DNA of 42,362 nucleotides from Pseudomonas sp. GM21 (lineage in GTDB: Bacteria; Pseudomonadota; Gammaproteobacteria; Pseudomonadales; Pseudomonadaceae): positions 1 to 42,362 of the forward strand of contig NZ_AKJS01000140.1 in assembly GCF_000282215.1 (NCBI RefSeq), in the 5' to 3' direction. Under the pieces are notes generated by a model. The model was given only the letters and a program-made list of their open reading frames with translations, searched no databases and was not told the DNA's origin. Numbering within the stretch: the first letter of the stretch is position 1; the number at the start of each line of letters is the position of its first letter. Of the stretch, positions 8,515 through 16,002 are shown piece after piece. Both the position numbers and the translations under genes were made by a program.

Positions 8515-9521
8515 TGAACGCGCCACGGATCGTCGACCGGTCGTTGCAAGGCATCGGCCTGTGCACCTTGGGGTACACGTTCCTGGCGTTGCAGGATGCT
8601 GCCATCAAATGGCTGGTGGCGGATTATTCAGTGGTCAGCATTCTGTTCTGGCGCGCCCTCGTGGTGGTGCTGGCTTGCCTGCTGGTGGGGCGCTTGCGCC
8701 TGGTCCAGCGTGCCTGGCACTCGCCGAGCCGGCGTCTGTTGGTGGTTCGTGGATTGTTGTCGATTGTTGCCTGGGTGTTGTATTACACGGCGGCCCGGGA
8801 CCTGACCCTTGCGGAAATGACCACGCTGTATTTCTCCGCGCCGATCATGGTCACCGTGCTGGCGGCAGTGATCCTCAAGGAGCGCGCCAGCGCGTGGCAG
8901 TGGTTCAGTCTGATCATCGGTTTTGTCGGCGTGATCATTGCCTGTCGTCCCGACAACCTGGCCGATCCCGTGCCAGTGATCCTGACGCTGTTGGCCGCAA
9001 TGTGCTGGGCGTTCACTTACATTCAGTTGCGCCAGGTGGATGAGCAGACGTCAGTGCTGGAGCAGATGCTGATCACCAACGTGGTGTTTGTGATTTGCAT
9101 GACGGTGGCGCTGCCCTGGAACGACACCCCGGCACCGACCCCGGCCTGGCTGGGAATGCTCGGCGCCGGGTTGGTCGGCGGTATCGGTCAGTTTCTGCTG
9201 TTCGCCAGTTTTCAGCGGGCCACTGCCACCTTGCTGGCGCCGTTCGAATACACCGGCCTGATCTGGGCATTCCTGTTGTCGAGCCTGATCTGGGGCACGC
9301 TGATGGACGTGTCATTGATGGTCGGTGCCGGGCTGATCGCGGTCAGCGGCACCTTGGCGATGATCTTCGGGCGACACCCCTCACAAGACGTCGTCGGTGC
9401 TGAATGCTCCGTGTCGCAGCCCCTTTATCCAGCAACGACAGATGTGGAGGCCGTTGGCGGGGCTGAAGGTTTCGGGGTTCAGGCACCACTCGATCCAGAG
9501 TCCGTCGAGCATCGCCGATAA
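8514..9521 (+). CDS. EamA/DMT-superfamily transporter with an anomalous C-terminal tail
   Basis: Drug/metabolite transporter superfamily protein with two EamA repeats (about residues 10-140 and 150-285) and about ten membrane segments, probably exporting a small metabolite or amino acid. Its ATG overlaps the upstream permease stop by one base, placing it in the same operon. Residues up to about 288 (ending GTLAMIFGR) match the family length. The last 46 residues (from about 290) are hydrophilic, unlike DMT proteins, and are the antisense translation of a TetR-type remnant at 9381-9536. The tail therefore may be a by-product of rearrangement or of overlapping convergent genes. The substrate cannot be named. 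Confidence 0.88.
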   Translation: MNAPRIVDRSLQGIGLCTLGYTFLALQDAAIKWLVADYSVVSILFWRALVVVLACLLVGRLRLVQRAWHSPSRRLLVVRGLLSIVAWVLYYTAARDLTLAEMTTLYFSAPIMVTVLAAVILKERASAWQWFSLIIGFVGVIIACRPDNLADPVPVILTLLAAMCWAFTYIQLRQVDEQTSVLEQMLITNVVFVICMTVALPWNDTPAPTPAWLGMLGAGLVGGIGQFLLFASFQRATATLLAPFEYTGLIWAFLLSSLIWGTLMDVSLMVGAGLIAVSGTLAMIFGRHPSQDVVGAECSVSQPLYPATTDVEAVGGAEGFGVQAPLDPESVEHRR

Positions 9522-9536
9522 ACCGATGGCTACCGT
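9381..9536 (-). pseudogene. C-terminal remnant of a TetR/AcrR-family regulator (TetR_C_6 type)
   Basis: Reading the minus strand upward from the TGA at 9381-9383 gives 52 open codons. They include GLSAMLDGLWIEWCLNPETF and then SPANGLHICRCWIKG, the pattern of the C-terminal ligand-binding domain of BetI-like TetR regulators (LxALIDGLWLEWxLxPE). Upstream in frame is a TGA (9537-9539), and beyond it no TetR sequence or N-terminal helix-turn-helix is visible; instead the start region of the AstE-like gene lies there. About 140-150 N-terminal residues are thus missing. It lies wholly antisense to the end of the EamA gene. The call rests on my recall of the TetR_C_6 pattern. Confidence 0.68.
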
Positions 9537-9604
9537 TCAAATCTCCAGTGTCGGCCATGGCAATGTTTCGGTTTTTAACGTTCGTGACGTGGGAGAACAA
9601 GCAG

Positions 9605-10621
9605 ATGGCGCAGGATGTTTCGTTCAGTGTTCGCAACAACAACGGCGACCCGGTGCAGGTCTGCGCCTGGCGCTTCGAGGGCAATGGCAGCGGGCCGACA
9701 GTACATTTGCAGGCCGGGGTGCATGCCGATGAAATCGCCGGGATGCTGGTGCTGCATTTGCTGATGCAAAAGCTAGAGATCGCCGAGGCCAACGGTCGGC
9801 TCAACGGCAGTGTGACGGTAGTACCGCAAGCCAATCCGCTGGGCATCGGGCAGTTTCGCCAAGGGCGAATTCTCGGTCGTTTTCACGATGCCACCGGGCA
9901 TAACTTCAACCGCGCGTTCGACCAGTCGGTCGCCATGGTCCAGCCGTCGACCAACGTCCAGGAATGGCAAAAAAAACTGGTGCAATTGGCGGCCCCGGCG
10001 GATGTGATGCTCGACCTGCACACCGATGACGAGGCGTTGCCCTACCTCTACGCTCACCGCTGTTTCTGGCCCCGTGGCCGCGAACTGGCCGCCGCAATGA
10101 AAATGGACGTGGCGATCATCTGGGATGACGGTGGCGATGGCTCCTTCGAAGAAACCATCATCGCGCCGTGGCTGCGCGACGGCGTCACCGATCAGCGCAT
10201 GGCCGCGACGCTGGAGCTGCGCGGGCAGGGCGATGTCAGTGACCGGTTTGCCGAGCAGGATGCCGAAGGGTTGTACGTTTGGCTGTGCGGTTTCGGCGTG
10301 ATTGATGAGGCGCTGGCGCCCGCTGACTGGCCTGTCGAGGCCATGGAAATGGGACATATGGAAACCATTCTGGCGCCGCAGCCCGGCGTGCTGATCTTTG
10401 AAAAAGAGCTCGGCGATTTCGTCGAAGAAGGGCAGCGCTTTGCGCGGATTCTACGCAGACCGGGTGATCCGTCGTCCGAAGTGGTGTTGGTGGCCGAGCA
10501 AGCGGGACGCATGGTCACCCGCTACCGGGATCGGCTGGTGTCCCAGGGCATGGTGGTGGCCAAATTCACCGGCAGCCGGGTCTCACGCAACTGGAGTGGC
10601 GGGTTGCTGGACCCGAACTAG
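9605..10621 (+). CDS. Succinylglutamate desuccinylase/aspartoacylase-family metallohydrolase
   Basis: Zinc-dependent deacylase of the AstE/ASPA group (M14-like), 338 residues, expected to cleave an N-acyl group from an amino acid or similar amide. Zinc ligands are visible as GVHADE (His40, Glu43) and LDLHTD (His139), with the substrate-binding FNRAF motif between them; the C-terminal part (PQPGVLIFEKELGDFVEEGQ) is the beta-rich domain typical of the family. I chose the ATG at 9605 (GGGAG nine bases upstream; protein begins MAQDVSF) rather than the upstream in-frame ATG at 9548, whose extension looks non-coding. It lies between a DMT exporter and ridA and probably processes the imported compound. 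Confidence 0.9.
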   Translation: MAQDVSFSVRNNNGDPVQVCAWRFEGNGSGPTVHLQAGVHADEIAGMLVLHLLMQKLEIAEANGRLNGSVTVVPQANPLGIGQFRQGRILGRFHDATGHNFNRAFDQSVAMVQPSTNVQEWQKKLVQLAAPADVMLDLHTDDEALPYLYAHRCFWPRGRELAAAMKMDVAIIWDDGGDGSFEETIIAPWLRDGVTDQRMAATLELRGQGDVSDRFAEQDAEGLYVWLCGFGVIDEALAPADWPVEAMEMGHMETILAPQPGVLIFEKELGDFVEEGQRFARILRRPGDPSSEVVLVAEQAGRMVTRYRDRLVSQGMVVAKFTGSRVSRNWSGGLLDPN

Positions 10622-10702
10622 ATGAACAGCAGTGCGCCGTGGGGTTGTAAACTGCGCGCCTGATACGCGACAGCCCTTTATCACCTCAAGCACGAGATCC
10701 CC

Positions 10703-11083
10703 ATGGCCAATCAAGACATCACGTTCACCCCTGACCCTGACCAGGATTCCATCTCCTCCGACGTCGCCGGTCTCGGCGGCCTGCTGGTTTCCACGCAGAT
10801 CCCGACCCGCGCCGATGGCAGTCTGGAATTGGGTGGCATCGTCGAGCAGAGCGAATGCACGCTGCAAGCGCTCAAAGTCGCACTGGAGCGCGCCGGCAGT
10901 TCGATGGATCGGGTGTTGCACCTGACCATCTACCTCACCGACATGGCCGATCGCGCCGCATTCAACGAAGTCTATAAGCGTTTCTTCGCCAAACCGTGGC
11001 CGGTTCGCGCCGCTGTGGGCGTGGCCGCGTTGGCGGTCGAAGGCATGCGCGTGGAAGTGACCGCGATGGCGGCCAAGGGCTGA
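10703..11083 (+). CDS. RidA family protein (reactive enamine/imine deaminase-like)
   Basis: 126-residue YjgF/YER057c/UK114 protein. RidA proteins hydrolyse reactive 2-aminoacrylate and other enamine/imine intermediates released by PLP enzymes. Visible family features are the HLTIYLTDMADRAAFNEVY segment, the conserved Arg102 in PWPVRAAVGVAAL that binds the substrate carboxylate, and Glu118 in the final strand (MRVEVTAMA). Its presence beside a PLP aminotransferase, deacylase and amidase suggests protection against imine by-products or a direct catabolic step. The 81-base gap from the upstream gene could hold its own promoter. It is convergent with the amidase. Confidence 0.92.
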   Translation: MANQDITFTPDPDQDSISSDVAGLGGLLVSTQIPTRADGSLELGGIVEQSECTLQALKVALERAGSSMDRVLHLTIYLTDMADRAAFNEVYKRFFAKPWPVRAAVGVAALAVEGMRVEVTAMAAKG

Positions 11084-11092
11084 ATCGTTGAG

Positions 11093-11123
11093 CGGGATTG
11101 GAGCCAGCATCACTCCAATCCCG
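11093..11123. terminator. Inverted repeat between convergent ridA and amidase genes
   Basis: CGGGATTGGAG (11093-11103) and its exact reverse complement CTCCAATCCCG (11113-11123) form an 11-bp stem with a 9-base loop between the ridA-family stop and the amidase stop. Neither strand shows a T-run after the stem, so it is only terminator-like. Confidence 0.5.
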
Positions 11124-11130
11124 GTCTACG

Positions 11131-12843
11131 TTACAGCTGGTTCGACAGCGGCGGAGTACGTGGCGGGATCAAGCGTTTCGACCCGGTGGCTTCATACGCC
11201 GACGCCAGGCGCAGCAGCGACGAATCGTCATAGGCGCGACCGGCAAAAGTCAGCCCGACGGGCATGCCGATGTCCGGCATCACACCCATCGGCACGGTGA
11301 CCGTGGGCACCCCAAGGTGGCGGATGGCGAGGTTGCCATTAGCGACCCAGATGCCGTTGCTCCACGCGATGTCCGCAGACGCCGGATCGACATCGGCATT
11401 CGCCGGACCAACGTCGGCGACCGTCGGGAACAACACTGCATCGAGACCCAGGCGATCCATCCACTCTTCAAGGTCGATACGCCGCGTCTGTTCAAGGCCG
11501 CGCAAGCCGTCAGGCACGGTGGTGATCTCGTTCCAGGGCGTGATGCCGCGCTCGGCCATCCGCACATACTCGTCCATGCCGGCGGCAAGGTCGCCCTCGC
11601 GATTCGGCAGCGTGCCGGGGTCGTGGGGGAAAATCAGCGGTCCGTCGACGTCGACCAGGCGGTTCAGCTTCGGATCGCCATTGGCCTGAAGAAAGTCATC
11701 GAACGCCCAGGCCGTCAGGTCCCACAACTCATGGTGCAGGAACTCTTTGGAGACGATGCCGCGATTGAACACGGTCGGCGCCCCCGGACGGTCGCCTTCG
11801 CAATTGGAAACCAGCGGGAAGTCGACTTCGACCACTTCCGCACCGGCCGCTTCCAGCGCTCGTCGAGCCGCTTCCCACAGACCGATCACCGAGGCACGGG
11901 TGTTGATTCGCTGCCCCGTCGGCCCTCCGATTCCCGGCGCCTCGCTGGTGCCGGCCTCCGGGTCTTTGTTGATGTACATGCGCGGCACACCGAAACGCTT
12001 GCCGGCGAGCGCCTCGGGTTGCGCGGCGAGTTCATGATAGGAGGCAGGGCGCACCGAGGTAACACTCGGAATCGGCACCCAGGGTTGCAAACGCCACAGA
12101 TCGCCGCGCGTATCCGGGTCTTCGGCCACCACCACGTCGAGCACTTCAAGCAAGTCCGCCATGGTCCGGGCAAACGGCACGACCACGTCCATGGTCGGGG
12201 TCAACGGCCAGTTGCCGCGCACCGAAATCACCCCGCGCGAGGGCGTATAGGCACACAAACCATTGTTTGAGGCGGGACCGCGTCCGCTCGACCAGGTTTC
12301 TTCCGCCAGGCCGAACGCGGCGAAACTGGCGGCGGTGGCCGTGCCGGCACCGTTGGATGAACCCGAGGCGAACGGCGCAGTGAGGTAGTCAGCGTTGTAC
12401 GGGCTCTCGGCGCGGCCATAGACCCCGCGCTGCATGCCACCGTTGGCCATGGGCGGCATGTTGGTCTTGCCCAGGCAAATGGCGCCGGCGCCGCGCAGCC
12501 GTTCGATGGTGAACGCATCGCGACAGGCCATCAGGTGGGCGAAGGCGGGGCTACCCGACGCAGCGGTCAGCCCCTTCACCAGATAACTGTCTTTCGCTGT
12601 GTAGGGGATGCCATCGAGCGGCCCCAGCGTTTCGCCTTTGGCCCTGCGCGCATCGGACGCTTGCGCTTCCTGGAGCACATCGGGGTTGCGAACCACGACA
12701 GCGTTCAGTGCGGTAGAGGTGTCGGCACCGTCGTAGGCATTGATCCTGGCGAGATAAGCCTGCACCAACTCCACCGCCGTTGTCTGGCCGGATTCGAGTG
12801 CCGCACGCAATTGCGCAATGGAAACCTCAGTGACCTCAATCAT
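11131..12843 (-). CDS. Amidase-signature family hydrolase
   Basis: 570-residue amidase-signature enzyme hydrolysing C-N bonds, probably cytoplasmic (no signal peptide). The Ser-cisSer-Lys triad can be placed: Lys84 in GIPYTAKDSY, the cis-Ser in ASGSSNGAG (Ser162) and the likely nucleophile Ser186 in ETWSSGRGP, 24 residues on, the spacing known from other family members. The glycine-rich signature is unusual: the common GTDTGGSIR is replaced by EETWSSGRG, and GSSGGS by GSSNGAG, so it belongs to a divergent subfamily. It is longer than typical GatA-like amidases. Convergent with the ridA-family gene; its own promoter lies in 12844-13098. Substrate unknown. Confidence 0.88.
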   Translation of the reverse strand: MIEVTEVSIAQLRAALESGQTTAVELVQAYLARINAYDGADTSTALNAVVVRNPDVLQEAQASDARRAKGETLGPLDGIPYTAKDSYLVKGLTAASGSPAFAHLMACRDAFTIERLRGAGAICLGKTNMPPMANGGMQRGVYGRAESPYNADYLTAPFASGSSNGAGTATAASFAAFGLAEETWSSGRGPASNNGLCAYTPSRGVISVRGNWPLTPTMDVVVPFARTMADLLEVLDVVVAEDPDTRGDLWRLQPWVPIPSVTSVRPASYHELAAQPEALAGKRFGVPRMYINKDPEAGTSEAPGIGGPTGQRINTRASVIGLWEAARRALEAAGAEVVEVDFPLVSNCEGDRPGAPTVFNRGIVSKEFLHHELWDLTAWAFDDFLQANGDPKLNRLVDVDGPLIFPHDPGTLPNREGDLAAGMDEYVRMAERGITPWNEITTVPDGLRGLEQTRRIDLEEWMDRLGLDAVLFPTVADVGPANADVDPASADIAWSNGIWVANGNLAIRHLGVPTVTVPMGVMPDIGMPVGLTFAGRAYDDSSLLRLASAYEATGSKRLIPPRTPPLSNQL

Positions 12844-13098
12844 GCTGTTACCGCCGGCGGCTGATGGGAGACGCGGGATTTCGGGGCATCACTTAACTGA
12901 AAATGGGCTTTCATATCGAATTCTCGTTGCACTGCATTACGCGGCAAGGGCTGGACGGGTGACCTGTGCGTTGTATTTTGGCATTAAGCCGGGAACAGAG
13001 GAAACGCTGTCCGTGGTGCGAGACGGATCCGGGGGCCGTCAGTCAGTGACATTCGAGCACTGGGCGAGCGACAGCCGATCAGTCAAGCCAAAAGGTGC

Positions 13099-13395
13099 TC
13101 AGTCCTCAGTCAGCAGCCGCTCAATCTGCGCCAGCTCCCACGCGCTGAGAAAACTGAGCGGGTCGGTGCCGTACCGTTGCCAACTGTCGAGATCGCCCTC
13201 GCGGCCATCGGGGCTGTGGCAGCGTTGGCAGTGGCGCACATGGACGCCATCGACGTCGAGGGTCAGGCACCAGCCCTCGATGTCGACCTGCACCTGGCCG
13301 GGCGTGGAGGGTCTATCGAGGCGTCGCAAAGGGTGGATGCCCAGGGCGGCGTTGCGCAATGTCTGGTAAACCTCGCGGGCGGTCAGGGGTGGCAC
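13099..13395 (-). CDS. Small conserved protein, DUF7693-like
   Basis: 98-residue soluble protein with GTG start (13393-13395) and GGAG six bases upstream. It begins MPPLTAREVYQTLRNAALG and carries a CQRCHSPDGR segment and WQRYGTDPLSFLSAWE near the C-terminus, a pattern I recall from small Pseudomonas proteins now grouped as DUF7693. The CxxC pair could bind a metal, but no enzymatic motif is visible. It is divergent from the cytochrome c gene, with which it shares a 139-base intergenic region. No function can be assigned. Confidence 0.7.
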   Translation of the reverse strand: MPPLTAREVYQTLRNAALGIHPLRRLDRPSTPGQVQVDIEGWCLTLDVDGVHVRHCQRCHSPDGREGDLDSWQRYGTDPLSFLSAWELAQIERLLTED

Positions 13396-13534
13396 GGTTG
13401 TCTCCAGTGAAATGTTTGTCAGGCGCCGATACGCCGGGCTACGAAGAGAGTCATTCTTTACGTAGACTTTTGCGTCTGCAAGCAGGCGTCCATTGATTCA
13501 CTCGCGCCTGGCCCTACAAACTCGGAAACAGCCC

Positions 13535-13924
13535 ATGAAGCAAGTCGCCGTATTTATCTTCACCTGTCTACTCAATACAAGTTTGTTGAGCGTTCCGGCA
13601 CACGCGGCCGGCGATGTTGAAGCGGGTGCGACATTGTTCAAACGAATCTGCGGGGGGTGCCATCAGGTCGGCGAATCGGCACGGGGTTCATTTGGTCCGC
13701 AACTCAATAACATCTTTGGACGACCTTCGGGCAGCACTGCGGATTATCAGTATTCCGACGGCATGAAATCCGCCGGTATCGTCTGGAATCGCGAAACACT
13801 TATCGCGTACCTCGAAGCACCGAAAGAAGTGGTCCCCGGCACCCGCATGATTTTCTGGGGACTCAGCGATCCGGAAAAGATCGACAACTTGCTGGCTTAC
13901 CTGGAAACCTTTCAGGTGCAGTAG
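13535..13924 (+). CDS. Periplasmic class I c-type cytochrome
   Basis: 129-residue monoheme cytochrome c. The N-terminus is a Sec signal (core VAVFIFTCLLNTSLLSV, cleavage near AHA at about residue 24). The mature part has the heme site CGGCH (Cys39, Cys42, His43) and the probable axial Met105 in VPGTRMIFWG. GPQLNNIFGR and AYLEAPKEVVPGTRM are typical of mitochondrial-type cytochrome c2/c550 homologues. I chose the ATG at 13535 (MKQVAVF) because it starts the signal peptide; the frame extends to 13493. Its redox partner is not identified; the DUF4405 membrane protein downstream is on the same strand but 219 bases away. Confidence 0.93.
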   Translation: MKQVAVFIFTCLLNTSLLSVPAHAAGDVEAGATLFKRICGGCHQVGESARGSFGPQLNNIFGRPSGSTADYQYSDGMKSAGIVWNRETLIAYLEAPKEVVPGTRMIFWGLSDPEKIDNLLAYLETFQVQ

Positions 13925-13937
13925 TGCTTTACTGCAC
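13916..13937 (+). terminator. Weak hairpin at the end of the cytochrome c gene
   Basis: GTGCAGTA (13916-13923) pairs with TACTGCAC (13930-13937) around a 6-base loop; the stem overlaps the TAG stop codon and is followed by TCATCTAACTTTT. A modest terminator candidate. Confidence 0.4.
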
Positions 13938-13977
13938 TCATCTAACTTTTCAAACTTTTGTGCTGTCGGCGATGTCG

Positions 13978-14030
13978 TTGTAAGGGTCAATGTAAATAGA
14001 AGTTTTACTCCTGCTTACAAATTACTTACA
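13978..14030. promoter_or_regulatory. Paired tandem boxes TGTAAG/TGTAAA and CTTACA/CTTACA
   Basis: Two CTTACA boxes start at 14014 and 14025 (11 bases apart). Their reverse-complement forms TGTAAG (13979) and TGTAAA (13991) lie upstream in opposite orientation, making an overall symmetric arrangement centred near 14005. Direct repeats of six bases at about one helical turn are the usual sites of OmpR/PhoB-family response regulators. The element sits about 115-165 bases upstream of the DUF4405 start, so it probably controls that gene. The cognate regulator is not in the window. Confidence 0.5.
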
Positions 14031-14143
14031 CAAAACGGCTGTACCATTCGTGTCTCAAACCATCGCCTGAAAATCCCTCTTGCAAGTCCTGCGAGCCCGC
14101 TTGCGCGCTGACCCCAAGATGATTGAAACCTGGAAGATACCCC

Positions 14144-14644
14144 TTGAAAAACCTGATTAATCGATTCGCAACGCCTCTGACCACTGGCTTCTTTATTGTC
14201 TCTATGATTTCTGGCGTGGCGCTGTTCTTCCATTGGGCACCGGCGCTGTTTCATGGCATGCATGAATGGCTCAGCATTGTTCTTCTGGTTCCATTTGCAC
14301 TGCACTTGTGGAAGAACTGGGGGCCTCTAATGGGGTATATCAAGCGCAAGTCACTTTATGTACCGCTGTTGCTTTCGATATTGGTTGCAGTGCCCTTCGT
14401 CATTTCCGGCATGGGTGGCAGGCAGGGGGGCAATCCGGCATTTGCCGCCGTGCAACTGGTGACCAAGGCGCCTTTGACCGACAGCGCGGCCCTTTTCAAG
14501 AACACACCTGATGAACTGGTTTCGCGGCTGCGCCAACGTGGGCTTTCAGTGACGTCGGCCAGCGACAGCCTCAACCAGATCGCCCAATCAGCGAAGATGC
14601 AGCCCACGCAATTGATTGCCGAACTGCTGAGTGAGCGGCAGTAA
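14144..14644 (+). CDS. DUF4405-type inner-membrane protein
   Basis: 166-residue membrane protein beginning MKNLINRFATPLTTGFF from a TTG codon at 14144, with GGAAG seven bases upstream. An alternative TTG at 14123 adds seven residues without a good Shine-Dalgarno, and family members begin at this position. It has three membrane segments (about 12-32, 42-58 and 72-91) with conserved histidines in or near them (His30, His37, His40, His55), the pattern that suggests b-type heme binding in DUF4405 proteins. The C-terminal 75 residues are soluble and contain a helical region (DELVSRLRQRGLSV) resembling a small helix-hairpin module. The nearby cytochrome c makes an electron-transfer role conceivable. 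Function is not established. Confidence 0.8.
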   Translation: MKNLINRFATPLTTGFFIVSMISGVALFFHWAPALFHGMHEWLSIVLLVPFALHLWKNWGPLMGYIKRKSLYVPLLLSILVAVPFVISGMGGRQGGNPAFAAVQLVTKAPLTDSAALFKNTPDELVSRLRQRGLSVTSASDSLNQIAQSAKMQPTQLIAELLSERQ

Positions 14645-14787
14645 CGTAATAAAGGATAGGATCAAAATCCAGCCATTGAGCAGTTTGACGCCGACAGGGC
14701 GGCCGTGGATAACTGCAGCTAAGCTTCCCAGCGCTGGGGTGGAAATGTCGCCTTGGGATGTCAATGACTGGCAATGGAGCCGCCCGA

Positions 14788-15945
14788 ATGAGTACTGAAC
14801 AGAATCATTACAGTCCGCCCACGCTTCTCGTGGTCGATGACACGCCCGATAACCTCATGCTGATGACTGATCTGCTCAAGGATCGCTACCGGGTCAAGGT
14901 TGCCAATAGCGGTGAAAAGGCTTTGCGTGTATTGCAGGGCGACCCGCTGCCGGACCTGATCCTGCTCGACATCATGATGCCCGGGATGTCGGGCCATGAA
15001 GTGGCCGATCAGCTCAAGCGCGATCCGCGTACCCGCGATATTCCGATCATCTTTCTGACCGCCATGGCCGGGACCGAAGATGAGATCCATGGTCTGGAAC
15101 TAGGCGCTGTCGACTACATCACCAAACCTATCCGGCCAGCGCTGGTTCTGGCGCGGGTGGATACCCAGCTCAAGCTCAAGGCGGCGAAAGACTTCCTGCG
15201 CGATCACAACGACTATCTGGAGCAGGAGGTGGAGCGCCGCACCCGCGAGGTGATTGCAATCCAGGATGTGGCCATCCAGGCCATGGCGTCACTGGCGGAG
15301 ACCCGCGATAACGAAACGGGCAACCATATCCGGCGGACCCAGCATTACATCAAGGTGCTGGCAGAGCATTTGCGGGAACATCCGCGTTTCAGCCACTTTC
15401 TCAGCGAAGAGACCATCCAGTTGCTGTTCAAGTCGGCGCCGCTGCACGACATCGGCAAGGTCGGCATTCCCGACCATATCCTCCTCAAGCCGGGACGCTT
15501 CACCGAGGAAGAGTTCGAGATCATGAAGACTCACACAACGCTGGGGCGTGACGCCATCCAGCATGCCGAGGATGCGCTTGGCATTCGCGCCGACTTCCTC
15601 ACTCTGGCCAAGGAGATTGCCTACAGTCACCAGGAAAAATGGGACGGCAGCGGGTACCCGCAGGGGCTGGCTGCTGACGATATCCCCATCAGCGCCCGGT
15701 TGATGGCGGTGGCCGACGTCTATGACGCGTTGATCAGCCGTCGGGTCTATAAACCGGGGATGCCCCACGCACAGGCCGTCGAGATCATTCGTCAGGGGCG
15801 AGGCACGCACTTCGACCCTGACATCTGCGATGCCTTCCTGGTCTGCGTTGAACAGTTCCTGGCCATTGCCGCGCGTTTCGCCGATACCGATCAGGACATG
15901 GCCGGCAAGCTGGCGGCCCTGGAACGTAGCGGCCAGACTCAGTGA
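14788..15945 (+). CDS. Response regulator with HD-GYP c-di-GMP phosphodiesterase domain (module 1)
   Basis: 385-residue cytoplasmic response regulator. Residues 10-130 are a receiver (acidic pair Asp17/Asp18, phospho-acceptor Asp61 in LILLDIMMPG, Lys in YITKPI); after a coiled-coil linker (about 140-175) comes an HD-GYP domain with SLAETRDNETGNHIRRTQHY, the metal site HDIGKVGIPD, KTHTTLGRDAI and HQEKWDGSGYP. All signature residues for c-di-GMP hydrolysis appear intact. Start 14788 has GGAG eight bases upstream; the frame also contains an ATG at 14758. The hybrid kinase follows 57 bases on and is its probable partner. It resembles the protein at 28716-29840 closely, domain for domain. Confidence 0.94.
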   Translation: MSTEQNHYSPPTLLVVDDTPDNLMLMTDLLKDRYRVKVANSGEKALRVLQGDPLPDLILLDIMMPGMSGHEVADQLKRDPRTRDIPIIFLTAMAGTEDEIHGLELGAVDYITKPIRPALVLARVDTQLKLKAAKDFLRDHNDYLEQEVERRTREVIAIQDVAIQAMASLAETRDNETGNHIRRTQHYIKVLAEHLREHPRFSHFLSEETIQLLFKSAPLHDIGKVGIPDHILLKPGRFTEEEFEIMKTHTTLGRDAIQHAEDALGIRADFLTLAKEIAYSHQEKWDGSGYPQGLAADDIPISARLMAVADVYDALISRRVYKPGMPHAQAVEIIRQGRGTHFDPDICDAFLVCVEQFLAIAARFADTDQDMAGKLAALERSGQTQ

Positions 15946-16002
15946 ACCCGCAATTACGGGGCCCCTTTGTCAGTGTATTCATCAGGTTCACGAGGTTAGA
16001 CC

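Noticed and set aside
11098..12270. Long plus-strand open frame (390 codons)
   Set aside because: It is antisense to the amidase gene, Arg/His-rich and without domain features.
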